Origin: Diploptera punctata
Taxonomy: Eukaryota; Arthropoda; Insecta; Blattodea; Blaberidae
Direction of reading: 5' to 3'
Length of the DNA stretch: 64,000 nt
Assembly (NCBI GenBank): GCA_030220185.1
Contig: JASPKZ010007283.1
Span: 1,666,001 to 1,730,000, forward strand
In this document: one piece after another, positions 20,070-31,559 of the stretch
Numbering within the stretch: the first letter of the stretch is position 1
How the letters are laid out: the number at the start of each line of letters is the position of its first letter
Translations under genes and position numbers: made by a program
The notes under the pieces: generated by a model
Databases searched by the model: none
Told to the model about the DNA's origin: nothing
What the model saw: only the letters and a program-made list of their open reading frames with translations

Positions 20070-20160
20070 GATATTATAATAAAACTCCAAGCGCGACAGG
20101 CCTTGAAGGCCTTACGTCTACCAGCCGGCTGCTGGCCTCACATCACATGTGTTAATCATA
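20070..20160 (-). mobile_element. SINE-7 3' fragment
   Basis: The minus strand reads ACACATGTGATGTGAGGCCAG, AGCCGGCTG, CTTCAAGGCCTGTCGCGC, the conserved SINE-7 3' end. Confidence 0.6.
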
Positions 20161-20399
20161 GAGCTAGACGTTCATAAGTCAGTGTAGGGGTGACATGTGT
20201 CACTGTTGTAAAATAGCGATCCTAATAGTGACCACTGTAAACTTGAAGTACATTATTGAGCAGACTTTGTTGTATAAATCTCTAATATAGTAAGTATCGA
20301 ATTAGTAATATTTTGTGAATACATTCACTGTTTCTCACATTTAGTAAGTAATACCGCCCTAAAAAGATGTTCAGTAGAATTTGTTTAAGAAATAAAATT

Positions 20400-20640
20400 G
20401 GAAAGTACTCGAACATCCATCAAATTTACCAGACATGAGCCCTTGTGAACATAACTTATTCTCAAAGATGAATGGACCTCAAAGAGCTATTCGATTTCAA
20501 TGAAGATTTGATATCCAGAAAGTTCTAGATCGATCCGATGAGGGAGATATAAAAAAATGGTGCTGAAGATGGAGTGCGCCCTCTTCCAATGTTTTGACAA
20601 CGCATAATTGACTTCACAGGAGACTATAAACGAAATTTGT
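20400..20640 (+). pseudogene. mariner-like transposase C-terminal remnant
   Basis: Plus-strand frames give LPDMSPCEHNLFSKMNGPQR and, after a frame change, GAEDGVRPLP and RIIDFTGDYKR. The PDMSPCD-LF pattern followed by an R.I.F block is the segment around the third catalytic residue in mariner-type transposases. Several stops and shifts separate the pieces. No terminal repeats were recognised. Confidence 0.6.
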
Positions 20641-21054
20641 AATGTCAAAAGTATCCTAAATACATTTTTGTGATGTTATATCAGTATTGCCACTACTTAT
20701 CGAATGCCTTAGAATTTTATGTATGCCAGTAGAACAAACATATCCAAATGCATCTAGGTTACAATACGTGTAAATTGGCAAGTTAAAAATATAACGAATG
20801 TGGATAGAAATGTTTGAAATAAATCTCGCTTAAGTAGACATATATTTAAAAAAATTAACATAGTTCGTTGGTTAACGTTTCAAATATGTTTACAAAGAAA
20901 ACCAATTGAGTTTTGTGCCTTTGAATGCACAGGGTTTAAACGGTCGGGTACAGAACCAGTATAATAACACCAATTGTATTCCATGTTGAACACCACAGTC
21001 GAGAAATATTGAAGTGAGCTATTGAACTTGAAGCAACTAATCGTAAAACAAAAA
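20641..21054. other. Unassigned AT-rich stretch
   Basis: No recognised feature. Confidence 0.3.
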
Positions 21055-22100
21055 TTATCCAGTGCCGTTAAATGTTCTCATTACTTATTTAATGACATGT
21101 AGCTCACTGTTGTTTAGTCTTCTCGATTCACCGGTCTTTTCGCCTTTCTTTTATCAAACTTCTTCTTCTTCTTCCTTCCAAGTATTAGGCCAAGGCCTGT
21201 TACGATCCTATAGAAAATATTCCCTCCAGCGTTTCATAGGACGGCCCAGAGATATTCGTCCTCTTGGTATATAATTATAAACAGCTTTGGAGATCCGATT
21301 TCAACTCATTCTTTCAAGGTGGTGTTTCCAATTTAGTTAGTACTGTTTAATATATTCCAAAATTGGCGTAGTCTTCAAATATTTTAAGATATCGGTGGTC
21401 ATTTTTTCAATCCCGCTGTTCTGCGCACGAATCTCATTTAACAAGCCGTTATTCTGCTTTCATGTTGTCCTTTTAGTGTCCATGCTTCACTATCTTAGGT
21501 CAACACTGATTTAGCCAAAGTGTTATATAAACGTAATGTGGTGTTTTTTTGTACAAGGGATCGTTTCATAACTTGATTAATAATTCCCAAACTTTTATTA
21601 TAACTAGTAATTTTTTCAGGGATATCCTTTTCATCTCAGATAGATAATATCCAAGATATTTAAATTTATTAGATCTATCTAAAATTTTATTCTGGAGATA
21701 GATTTACTTTGTATGGGGTCCTTCCCATGAAATGCTATAATTTCAGTTTTGTTAATTGATATTTCCATATTACATTTGGCAGCTATTTTTTGTAAATTAT
21801 AAATTTATCGTTGGAAATCATTCTTTTATCAAACACTTGCCCTAATCACTTTTATTCTCAAATATCGCAACATTTTGTCCTCCCTGAGGATAAGTCTTCT
21901 TATGTTTCACATACATGTAATGTAAGTGGTTTGATAACAATTATATATACTTTTTTTGTACGTGTTAGGATGCCAATAGTTCCTATAATGCATAATATGA
22001 TGCTTTTCCACAGTTTAATATAATTTAATAATTGTTTTCCTGCACATCATTCACCTTTATGATTATTTTCCCTAGGTATTTGAATTCTAGAATAATTAAA
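21055..22100 (-). mobile_element. LINE-A, ancient copy split by LINE-C
   Basis: Left part 21055-21159 (TAGCTCACTGTTGTTTAGTC, TTCTCGATTCACC) and right part 21821-22100 (TTTATTCTCAAATATCGC, ATAATGCATAATATGATGC, CCCTAGGTATTTGAATTC) fall in LINE-A minus-strand order. They are separated by an insertion with its own 14-bp TSD. No frame survives. Confidence 0.75.
21160..21820 (-). mobile_element. LINE-C nested in LINE-A, perfect 14-bp TSD
   Basis: Flanked by TTCTTTTATCAAAC at 21146-21159 and 21821-21834. The minus strand starts in the region after RT (EAWTLKG-type motif near 21430), passes IPRGRISLGRPMKRW and ends GGCCTAATACTTGGAAGGAAG with a (GAA)n tail. Frames are interrupted. A second copy of the 3' end is at 29.83-30.09 kb. 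Confidence 0.88.
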
Positions 22101-22589
22101 AATTAACTTTTAGAGATGAATTAGGAAATTTACGGCCTCATCCATGTTTCGGAATTTCCAAAAAAAATGGTAAAACAATGCATATAATTTTATTGCATAT
22201 TATGAATAGTTTCAGTACATTTTGTCCTCATCTGTAGTTTAAAGCAATAAAGAAAAATAAAAAATGGAGGTAGTAATTTTTTTTTGTTCAATACCACCAT
22301 ATCTTATTACATTTCTGGCATTCTATCCTGACATTGGTGAAAGTTTGAACCCTAAACTATAGTTTAAAGCAACAAAACCAAAACCAAACGAAAATGTTTA
22401 GTTGGGATAGTTTCATATAGAGGATGATTAAATTGTAAAAAAAAAAGTGAGGACTAAAAGATACAAACTTTTAGGACGTCTATTGAAGAGACTATTTGAC
22501 GTGAAGAACCAGTGACCGGTGGATGATGATATTATTAATATAATGAAAACTACCCTAGTACCGGTAATGATATTTGAACTCAGAATTTG

Positions 22590-22690
22590 CCTTGGCGACT
22601 CAGAAAAAAACAAGGGATATAAATCAGATTGATCGTCACCAGGATTTAAACCCTGTACCTCCCACTCAAACGCTACATTTTGAACTGACT
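22590..22690 (-). repeat. tRNA-like SINE fragment (unassigned family)
   Basis: The minus strand contains a box B-like GGGTTTAAATCCTGGTGACG preceded by a GTAGCGTTTGAGTGGG segment. The body after it does not match the other SINEs here. Confidence 0.35.
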
Positions 22691-22699
22691 TGCTCAATA

Positions 22700-23284
22700 A
22701 TATAATTGAGGAGCTAAGTGTAAAAGAGGCATATGTTACCAAGTTGAGTTCTACTATGAATTAATAGTAATGAAACACATGGCGCAGGTAGTCTTCCAGT
22801 ACCAAAATCACAAAATAACTGGAAGGGCTTTGCTCCTTTTTTCCACTAACCCGTTCAATTGTAGACGCATTTAATAATGTAGCCACAAGTATGTGAACTG
22901 CTGGATTCAGTATGGCAGCTAACAATCTTCGTTTTTTGTCCAAGTCAGCATTGCTAGGTTACTTAACAACAATGGAATATGTGCCTTATTTGTTTACAAT
23001 ATGTCTATAAAGAATGGACCACATCTCTGGGCAATTGGTTGTGAACAAGGGTGAATTTAGACTCTTAACAATAATATATAATTAACCCCGATTCTAATTT
23101 CCTGATATTAAATTTTTTGAGCACATTATAGATACATTAAGAATTGAAAATTAATTTTTAATTAATTGAACTTTGGTCATAGTATTCATATATTAAGGTA
23201 CATTTTCTCAACATTTGTAATGCATAAGAAGTGAAATTTTAATTACATGTAGTCATTACCATTAAAAAAAACTGATCTAGCAGA
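22700..23284. other. Unassigned AT-rich stretch
   Basis: No recognised feature. Confidence 0.3.
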
Positions 23285-24245
23285 TTTATCGTTTTCTTCT
23301 TCTTTTTCTTCTTCTTCTTCATAACTTGTAGGATTTTCATCCTGTTTATTTCCAAAATCACTCCTCGGAGGAAGACGTATTGGATGTTCATTCACTGTCT
23401 ATTCATATCTTGGCTGGTCTTCCTCTTGTTCTTCTCCCGGTCCATTGGTCTATCTCCTTTAGCTCTTTTTGCAAGTCGGTTGCCTTCCATTCTTCCTATA
23501 TGACCCTTCCAATATTTTCATCTATCTATAATAAATTTGGTTATGTCTAATGACATTTGTCCCTAATTTCTGTGCTGTGTATGTTATCAAATAATGTTTT
23601 CCCCTGAATAGTTTTTAAGAGCTTCATTTCACATGTGCTTATTATTTGTTTAGTTTTTGTTGTATCAGCGCTGGTTTCTGCTCCATATAAGATAGCTGGT
23701 CGAACCATCTTTTTGTATGTGCGGGTTTACTTTCTATTGACATATGTTTGTTGCGCTAAATTAAATATATCATATATCCTGATATTTCTGCTGCTTTGTC
23801 AGCTTGTTTCTTTACTTCTATTATTAAATTTTTGTGTTTGTTACTAATAGGCCTACACCTAAATAATTAAATTCTGATACTTGTTCTATAATTTTTCTTT
23901 CCAGTTCTAATTTGCACGTTACTGGTTCTTTTGATATTGTTAAGCATTTAGTCTTAATTGTATTAATTTTCATATTGGATTTTCTGGCACTTATATTAAA
24001 TTGATGTAAATATTAAGGTGAGGTGAGTGATAAAAAATTCTACCTTAATGAATATACCTCATAGTGAGAATTCCTAAAATAAGTGATGTAAATATATTTG
24101 TAAATTATCTTCAGATTCTCAAAGGAGAACGACATCATCTGCGTAACATATCAAGTGAAATCTAGTGTTACCCTTTTTATAACCCAAACGTGGTGGTATG
24201 TTTTCAATAATTTTATCCATTATAATATTAAATAAGAATGTACTT
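23285..24245 (-). mobile_element. LINE-D 3' half, degenerate
   Basis: The left edge is a (TTC)n run, i.e. a GAA tail on the minus strand. Minus-strand pieces include a basic region over 23.4-23.5 kb, a thumb-like segment (ARPAILYGAETSADTTK near 23.65-23.70 kb) and the catalytic YADDVVLL near 24.13-24.15 kb. All frames are broken. It is distinct from LINE-A in sequence but has the same domain order. Confidence 0.65.
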
Positions 24246-24530
24246 AAAGGGTACGGTATACCTAGCAGAAGAGACAACTATATATCTACTGCCTTGTAGA
24301 TTGACGAATGGGCGGAAGGGGTTCGTTGGTCCTGCAAGACATCCCATGTAGGAGAGACAACTCCGAAATAAAACGGGGCAGGCTGAGCTCTGGAGCTCGG
24401 TGAAGGTAATTGGCCTAGGGAGAAAACCCCGAATAATAAACTCGCCATGAAAACGGCCTAGCAACCCACATCAAGATGTATCGTATACATTGCTCTTAGT
24501 ACCAAGGATCAAGCCTCGGATCAAAGACGG

Positions 24531-24532
<2 letters not shown>
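24246..24532. other. GC-richer segment of unknown identity
   Basis: Contains GGGGCAGGCTGAGCTCTGG and GGCCTAGGGAGAAAACCCCG. Its composition is unlike its surroundings, and it may be the 5' untranslated region of some LINE; not identified. Confidence 0.3.

Positions 24533-24577
<45 letters not shown>
24533..24577. repeat. (TA)n microsatellite at the element border
   Basis: About 20 TA units directly abutting the CTAG terminus of the Helitron-like element. Confidence 0.95.
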
Positions 24578-24578
<1 letters not shown>

Positions 24579-24720
24579 TAGCTGCCCCGGCGAACGTCGT
24601 ATCGCCTTTAAATATTTTTACGTTAATTTTTCCGATGTTTTAATAGTTATCTGCTATTCGGGGCGGAAACAAATCCAACAAATCAATGATCATAAAAGTC
24701 GGTCCAGCCGTTCTTGAGTT

Positions 24721-24792
24721 ATAAATAGTGTAACTAATCCGACTTTGTTATATATATATATAAAACAAAGTCGGATTACTTACACTATTTAT
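24721..24792. repeat. 29-bp near-perfect hairpin insertion within element U copy 1
   Basis: Arms 24721-24749 and 24764-24792 match at 28 of 29 positions, with an AT loop. Element U copy 2 has no right arm: there AAATAGTGTAACTA runs straight on to ACGCGTTGCTGTGG. Confidence 0.85.
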
Positions 24793-24946
24793 TTATATAT
24801 ATATACACATAGAGGGGGGGGGGAGAAGTCACGGCCGCGCGTTGCTGTGGCTAAGGTATACGTTAAATTATGTTGTAATAATCTAAGTGAGAAATCTAAA
24901 TCAGAAAGTTTTTGTTTTACACAATTTTTTAGTTCTGGTACGTTAA

Positions 24947-25561
24947 CTATACCCGGTATAATATGGGTGGCGGTTTATGTGGAAGTGGTTTTGTTGATTG
25001 AGATGAATTTATGTTGTCTGCATTCTCAGTATCATCCATAAGTGTATCATAAGGATTATATACATTTATTGATGGAGTATTTTGAGGAGGCTTGCTTATA
25101 CTTTCGTTTTTTCTACGAACTTGTTGGCAGTTAGGATTCTCACCATCATCATCAAGAAGTCTCTGTATAGTAATATCATCCTGTGATATATTATAGTCAT
25201 CTTGTTTTACATTTAATTGAGGCATGGGGATTGTTTCTGTAATATTATGCATATTATTATAACTAACATACTTACTTACAGTTCTGTTATTCCGTTCCTT
25301 AGTATCTTAATATGTTTTTAAATTGACATTCTTCTTAAATGTAAGATTTATGTCACATAGGCCTATATCAATTTGCGGAAATTCACTTGATATCTTATCA
25401 TTCGTGGTCTCTAGAACTGATTCGCCATATTGTTCAATGTCCCTTCTGGGTCCAGTTAAATTTAAATTAAGTTGCTGTCTTTCAGCCAGATTACTTAAAA
25501 CTAATACACACGAAATTAATATTATTATCAATATATTGAAAATAAAATAAACACTGAACAC
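24947..25561 (-). pseudogene. gag-like ORF carried by element U copy 1, interrupted
   Basis: Minus-strand pieces 25561-25307 and 25252-24947 are consecutive in order. The N-terminus is hydrophobic (MFSVYFIFNILIIILISCVL), followed by LNLNLTGPRRDIEQYGE, DICLCD-type and TFKKNV segments, QDDITIQRLL, and STKPLPHKPPP. A stop after NLKTY and a frame break near 24950 interrupt it. In copy 2 the next residues are IFIPDVVNVPEL, resembling the PPPI..V segment of Jockey-type ORF1 and of the gag-like ORF at 33.7 kb (SPPPIVVDARDIN). Role unknown; a captured ORF1 fragment is my best reading. Confidence 0.45.
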
Positions 25562-25881
25562 TTAAATTATGAAATAATCAATATTTGTAATTCAATTCAA
25601 ATTCGCGGTTGCAACAAAAAGCAAAGCCTCCTGGTTAAATAATAATCCAATTACCTTACACCGTCATCTGTTAGAATCGTATGGAACTCACAGATAATTA
25701 TAACTCCTTGTTAAATAATAAACAAATAATTTGCAATAAAAAATAATGAGACTATAAATTTAGTTATAAACAACCGTAGGTCTCAAGTTGGATCAAGCAG
25801 CACACAGTATGCAACATTTTATTAAAATCGGTTCAATAGTTTAGGATTCCGTCGCGGACAAACAACGTGACACGTAATTTT

Positions 25882-25889
25882 ATATATAT

Positions 25890-25925
<36 letters not shown>
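25882..25925. repeat. (TA)n microsatellite
   Basis: TA run closing the right side of element U copy 1. Confidence 0.9.
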
Positions 25926-25929
25926 AATG

Positions 25930-26060
25930 AATTTTAACTTAAAAAAATGCATGTAAGATCTTTATGAAATATTGCTTTATAAGGAATGTTTTACTGAATC
26001 TTCTACAGGAGCTTCATGATATAGTTTGGTAAAAAATTGCTGAAAATGTGATAGCCCTAC
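25930..26060 (-). repeat. Dispersed repeat T, copy 1
   Basis: The minus strand CATGAAGCTCCTGTAGAAGA aligns with TGATGAAGCTCCTGTAGCAAA near 60.16 kb and ACTGAAGCTTCTGTAGTATA near 40.94 kb. Confidence 0.4.
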
Positions 26061-27170
26061 CACAAGTAGTTTCTGACAAATAATTTGTCAGGGAATATTT
26101 TAAAATTAAATCAGGTTGAATCGTTTACACATGCATATTTTTAAATATAAATGTAACCTTAATTAACACATGTCTGGTAATTTTGGAATCACAGGTATGA
26201 TCTTTTATTCAGTTTTTTTTACCTCTTATGCTTCATATTCGTTTTCAAAGAGTTATTCCTGTGTGTTCTTCTTCACGTAATATTGGAGTCACGAGCCGCT
26301 ACTGCATTACATTGGTTATGGCTACTCTGTGTGTAAACCAATTTAATGGCAAACGGATGGCGGAAACAGAGAATGGCCTAAGCGCATATTGAGAAATCGT
26401 TTGCCATGGCCACCTGATATTATATTCCACATCTTGATTTGCGGCCTTGGAAACTATCCCTTGTGCGTATAACGGTAATCCGTATAGAACAGCTGAAGCA
26501 GCTGTACAAACATTTTATCACTAGCAGTTTGCAAACCTCATTCCGATATACGACACGTGAAAAGAGGTAACAGAGAGTTAGATTAATTTTTATATAATTA
26601 CCCTCTTACAAATAAACCATATATAACTTTTATACAAGGTTTATACACATTACAGTTGAAAATTCTTATTAATAAACACTGTATTAGCTGTTCAGTGTAT
26701 AAGAGATATACAACATTACATGCGAATCGTTATACATGCCTCCAGCCTTGTTTAAGGATTGTATAGGCCCTAACTAGACAAAATGTCGGACTTTCATATC
26801 AACTGATTGTTTTCTTATGATATTGATGAATATTTCCTTAAATTTAACGCAAAATGCAAACCTTTAACTACTGTTTGATGGATGCACAGGACATAAATAA
26901 TATTTATAAAGCTCTGGGTAGGAAAATAAAGACATCATAAAATGCCTTTTGTTACACTCATTCTCGATTAGGCCTAATACATTTTAAAGTTGAACGTTGA
27001 TTCACAAAAGGATTTGTTCTACAATAGTTGCTGCAGACAAGATTAACCTAAATGTAGTTCAAATGCTTGATAATATTGTTTTAACAAAACGTTCTTGCAT
27101 CATTAATACGTAATACACATACCGATATAAAAATGTATTTAATTATAGAGGTACTATTATTGCAACACGT
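26061..27170. other. Unassigned stretch over 1 kb
   Basis: No ORF, tRNA-like sequence or repeat partner recognised. Confidence 0.35.
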
Positions 27171-27176
27171 TGTATG

Positions 27177-27255
27177 TTAGCTTGATAGTCTTGTGGTTAG
27201 AGCTTCTGACTACGGTCCATGAGGTCTTGGTTTCGATTCCCGATCGGACCGCAAT
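27177..27255 (+). repeat. tRNA-like sequence with T-rich 3' end
   Basis: AGTCTTGTGGTTAGAGC (box A-like) and TTTCGATTCCCGATCGG (box B-like) sit at tRNA spacing and are followed by GCAATTTTTTTTT, a potential pol III stop. The acceptor stem is poor. Probably a tRNA-derived retroposon. Confidence 0.45.
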
Positions 27256-27842
27256 TTTTTTTTCACTTAAAGCGTTATTCCTACTTTTTGAACGTTTTCT
27301 AACGCATCTTAAAATACTGCATATACTCGTAATTCATAAGTAATGGGAAAAACTTATTAGCTTCCAAGAATTGTTCGAAATTCTTGACGTTAGATGGCAG
27401 CACATTATCTGTGAAACTAATTCTACGATATATTTGACGTAGCTTGAAGGAAAATGTATATAAACTAAAACACGCTTATTTTTTCCGTACCTCCCCAATT
27501 AGGGAATCTCTCTCTATTCTTATCCATACTCATTTCTTACACAATTAATCACTAGTTGATGTCGTTTTCTTTCTGTTACAAACTGCGCGTAATATGTTCT
27601 GACGTCATAATGATGACGAATATATGACGTATTGTGTGTAACGGTTGTATTGTTATATAGCTCCTGCACAAAGTTTATTAATACGGAAATTATACATGAT
27701 CTACATAAGGCTTATATATTGAATAACTAAACAACTGCTGAAAGCCAATATAAGAGATTTTTATTAGTAAGACCGTTAGTGGATTGGTTATCATCTGCAC
27801 ATAGCCTGCTCATATAGTCTGCTCACCAACATGTTTAATTCA

Positions 27843-27843
27843 C

Positions 27844-27898
<55 letters not shown>

Positions 27899-27938
27899 GT
27901 AATAATAATAATAGTAATAATAATACTAATAATAATAA
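27843..27938. repeat. (AAT)n microsatellite
   Basis: About 30 units, interrupted by AGT and ACT variants, directly at the 3' end of LINE-A copy 4. Confidence 0.95.
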
Positions 27939-28640
27939 ACTCACTGGTAGTATCGAATCCGTAGGTTCTTGGCCGCGCGGACATAAACTCTCCATACATC
28001 CCTATTCGGAGCTAATATTTTTTAATCATTCCCTCTATAATCGACTTCCCTCAATTCATAGTTAATTTTATTCTCCCACCTCTTTCCTGGTCTACTAACT
28101 AGGGCGTTTTCCTTCTGGTTTTCCTACAAGAAGCTACCATGTACGTCTTACATTCCACATTCATGCCACATGTCCTGCCCATCGCAGACTACGAGACTTA
28201 ACTGGTCTTGTTATATCTGGCTTCGTATAAAGACCATGTAGTTCACTGTTATGTAAGTCTTCATTCATCTGTCTGTTCATCTCTCTTTCGTCCAAATATT
28301 TTCCTAAGAACTTTATTCTCAAGTGTTCGTTATCTCCTTTCCTCCCTTAAAGTAAGAGTCCATGTTTTTCTCCATATAATATAGCTGGTAGAATAATAGT
28401 TTTATATATTTTCTGTTTAACGTTTTTAAAAGGAGTTGGGATGTCAAGAGTCCGTAATACATAATAGAACGCATTTCCATAATTGAACTTATGAAGTATC
28501 ATGCAGTTCAGTATTTTGTAGTATTCTTCATTAGCCTGTCTTTTTTCTTTGTTCAAAAGAACTTCATTCTCAAATACTCGTAATCTTTTTCTCCTCTCTT
28601 AAAGTAAGAGCCATGCTTCTCATACTTACGTTTGTACATG
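27939..28640 (-). mobile_element. LINE-A copy 4, degenerate with a local rearrangement
   Basis: Plus-strand order: TCACTGGTAGTATCGAATCC, GGCCGCGCGGACATAAACTC, CATGTCCTGCCCATCGCAGA, CTCCCTTAAAGTAAGAGTCC. Part of the same segment (TTCATTCTCAAATACTCGTA, TCTTAAAGTAAGAGCCATG) recurs at about 28561-28615 after the first pass ends, so the copy carries a partial repeat or a second fragment. One 69-codon frame remains (28556-28347). Confidence 0.8.
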
Positions 28641-29352
28641 TTACCGTAATTTTATATATGTTGGTATTCATTTTTAACTCCACTTTATCTCACTCTTCTC
28701 TTCAAAATTATGCACATCTCTAACCCGAGATCTGTCATATCGCTTTCATATTTTATCCTCTAATCATACATAGCAGGTCAATGAAAATCAAATATGTCAT
28801 ATCATAGAACATCACACGTGGCATGATCAGTTCTATTAGATAACAATCAAACTATGAAGTCCGGCACGCGGATCTGCGTAAATTCAGCCAATTACTCAGC
28901 AACACGAATTTATTGGTAATATTTTGAATTTTGAACACACATTTATTCCTCAAATTTCCTCGTAAAAGGTATGTACACATTTGCGAAGAATATAAGGAGC
29001 GTGGCATTACTTGAAAGTCGAATTTCAAGACTCCTTCCAGCCACAGCGTTTGTTTACTTGTAACTGTGTAATAACCATTTAATTAACAGAAGAAATATGT
29101 ATTCAATAAAAGTGCAGAATCATACCAATAAATTCGTTATATTTAAGTAAAACATATCGAGTTTCTTTGTGAAAAATTGCAGCTGCTACAGTTATTTTAA
29201 ATATACTCTTCAGGTTATCCTCACTCCTATCCGAATTTGCTGATTAAGGATTTTTTAAATTGATTCTTATTCAGTGAGTTGATACCCCAACAAGATGAAA
29301 GGGACAACATTGTTTACAAATAGACCTGTATATACATACAAAGACGCTCATA
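28641..29352. other. Unassigned stretch
   Basis: A few LINE-like phrases around 28.65-28.75 kb (ACTCCACTTTATCTC, CATATCGCTTTCATA) are too weak to assign. Confidence 0.3.

Positions 29353-29396
<44 letters not shown>
29353..29396. repeat. (GT)n-(AT)n microsatellite
   Basis: GT run passing into an AT run. Confidence 0.95.
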
Positions 29397-29399
29397 TCA

Positions 29400-29545
29400 C
29401 ATATATACATTATTGACGTCATTTTCGGTGCCTACTAAGTACGATTAAGTGGGATTAAAAAAGTGTTTAAAACGATATTTTCATGAGAATAACCTCAAAT
29501 GCTATATTCCTTCAGAATTAGCTAGAACATGCGTTAGGAAGCATT
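29400..29545 (+). repeat. Dispersed AT-rich repeat W
   Basis: TTGACGTCATTTTCGGTGCC and ATTCCTTCAGAATTAGCTAG align loosely with 51.58-51.69 kb (CATTTTCAGTACCTATTGA, TTCTTCGGAATTCGCTAA). Confidence 0.35.
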
Positions 29546-29821
29546 AGCTGGAATTAGGTTGTATCAGGACAGCGGTATAATATACGGGGGATCCTAAATC
29601 AATTAATAAAGTAGTGTTTCTGGTGTTCGTAAGCCACAACTTCAGCTCTGCTAAGAACCAGGACTTAATCTGTGGTTTATGTCACAGATTATGTTGTATG
29701 CTCTCTCCCACTACAAAGTGCTCCTCCGAGCACAAAATTGGGTTTTAGCGAATTAAGAAGTAATGTTGCTATTGAGGTTGTGCAAATTAAAATATTTTCG
29801 AATCTTAAAAAAAAATAATGT

Positions 29822-29833
29822 ACCTTACTTACT
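29822..29833. repeat. Target-site duplication of LINE-C copy 2 (left)
   Basis: ACCTTACTTACT, repeated exactly at 30087-30098. Confidence 0.85.
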
Positions 29834-30086
29834 GGGATCGGAAAAGGAACACCGATATCTTAAAAGAATTAAAGACTACACCAATTTTGGAATATATTAA
29901 ACAGTATCAACTAATTTGGAAACACCATCTTGAAAAATGAGTTCAAATCGGATCCTCAAAGCTGTTTATAATTATATACCAAGAGGACGAAGATCTCTGG
30001 GCCGTCCTATGAAACGCTGGAGGGAAAATTTTCTATAGGATCGTAACAGGCCTTGGCCTAATACTTGAAAGGGAGAAGAACAGAAG
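29834..30086 (+). mobile_element. LINE-C copy 2, 3' end only
   Basis: 253 bp in a 12-bp TSD. It encodes TPILEYIKQYQLIWKHHLEK, a stop, then ISLGRPMKRWRE and a tail ending CTTGGCCTAATACTTGAAAG then GGAGAAG. This is the same 3' region as the nested copy at 21.16 kb, 5'-truncated. Confidence 0.88.
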
Positions 30087-30098
30087 ACCTTACTTACT

Positions 30099-30494
30099 AG
30101 GCATAAAAAATGAACATAAGAAATTATATATTTTTCTTCTTAATTATACATATTATAAATGTGGCAGGATCTACGCTCCTTGACCTGAAAACCAATTAGT
30201 TTATTGGACGTAAATTAAACGTCACAATTGTATTAGAAATAATTGAGGATTACAGATTAAATTGTAGGCCTATTTGTATATACAGCGAATGCAACAAAGA
30301 CGAAAAAGGAATCCCATTGCAATCATACATATAGAGACAGGGGTATGACAAGGATGAAAATAATTTATGAATCCGTTTGGAATTTCCGGTAAACTTCCAA
30401 ACTCATCCGTAATTTCTCACTCTGAATAATTGCAAAGTAAATAACATTTGCTTGGTCAGTGGTATTTTTTCATAAACTCACTTCATCTCTGACT
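30099..30494. other. Unassigned AT-rich stretch
   Basis: Nothing recognised. Confidence 0.3.
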
Positions 30495-31252
30495 TCATGA
30501 GATTGTTTTTACTGGAGTGGTGAGTACCAGTGAGCGTAACTTATTACTTACAAGGGAACTGTCAACCATTGCATGCCGAAACCTGCCTGGTAATTCCTTC
30601 CAAAGAAGCGTTGTGATGTACCAAGGTAGTGTCCAAAAATATGTGACGTTTTTAATTGGAAGGCACAGACATGAGGCCAGAATCAAGCAATAGAAATCCA
30701 CGGTGCGGAGGAGATGGACATCCCTGGCTCTTAGAGCGGAGGTATAGTGCGGCGCCGAGATTACATACACTGCGCAGGAAGACGCGACATACAACTCAAT
30801 AAAAGGAAAGCAAAAGTAGTTATTGTCAATTTCTTCTTGCACGATGCACAGCGTTGAAAACTTTATTGTCACACTGTTCTTCACAATGCTTTTCTCTTGT
30901 TTCCTACCATTATTTCACAGGCACTACGAATTCGGAAAATCAATCGGACGCGTAACTGCTTGCAAACCAAGAATATTGTATCATGATCAATGTGAAAGCA
31001 TGATTGTAGTTTCAGAATTCTGTCTCTCGTCATGAATGTTTCATCTAATGCAATTAGTTCCGTTAAGCGGCGGTAAACAACATTCCACTGCCTGAAAAAA
31101 AAAAAACACGTATCGGATGACTGTTTTTTTTCCGTTATGTCAGGGGTAATTTGGAGCAATTCGATTATCCTGCCTTGCCTGAAGGTATATTTTAAGACAC
31201 ACTGTGTCGCCATATGCGGCCCAGGAATCAAAAAGTAAGGCAGAGTTTTCAT
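30495..31252 (-). other. Two adjoining unrecognised open frames
   Basis: Minus-strand frames of 123 codons (31252-30881) and 129 codons (30884-30495) overlap by 4 bases. The first starts MKTLPYFLIPGPHMATQC and holds a poly-Phe stretch from a T run; the second starts MKNSVTIKFSTLC. No domain or motif was recognised and there is no repeat partner in the window. They may be chance frames. Confidence 0.2.
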
Positions 31253-31559
31253 CAGAGTGTTTAAAGAATATTTCTATAAACTATGTTTGAGTTCTCTATA
31301 CATTTACGCTGATTTTGTTGCAGTGACGATAATATTCTCAGCTTTAAAAATATTTTATATACCAAGGAACCTAAAGTTACTGTCGGTTCCCCTGAAGGAT
31401 CATAAAAATGTTTGGTAATAATGAGTCATCCATGCTAACTGTAGGCATATTTGTGTGCGATGTGTCAACGACTAACTGATTTGACTACTGTGTGAGTATG
31501 TTTCTCACCTGCAAAAGACGGATCCGTTTTGATCAAATTTCACTTTCAAAACCCCTTTG

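Larger units (their letters stand above)
24578..25885 (-). mobile_element. Helitron-like element U, copy 1
   Basis: On the minus strand the left terminus ends GGCGATACGACGTTCGCC (hairpin), GGGGCAGCTAG and then T. A GC hairpin about 10 bp before a CTRR end with a following T is a Helitron 3' signature. The other end carries TTACGTGTCACGTTGTTTG and ACTATTGAACCGATTTTAA and abuts another TA run. Copy 2 is at 56.70-58.44 kb. No Rep/helicase is encoded, so it would be non-autonomous. It could instead be a LINE-related element; classification is inference. Confidence 0.5.

Noticed and set aside
30495..31252. Host gene encoded by two overlapping frames
   Set aside because: No recognisable domains, homopolymer-derived residues, and composition like non-coding surroundings.
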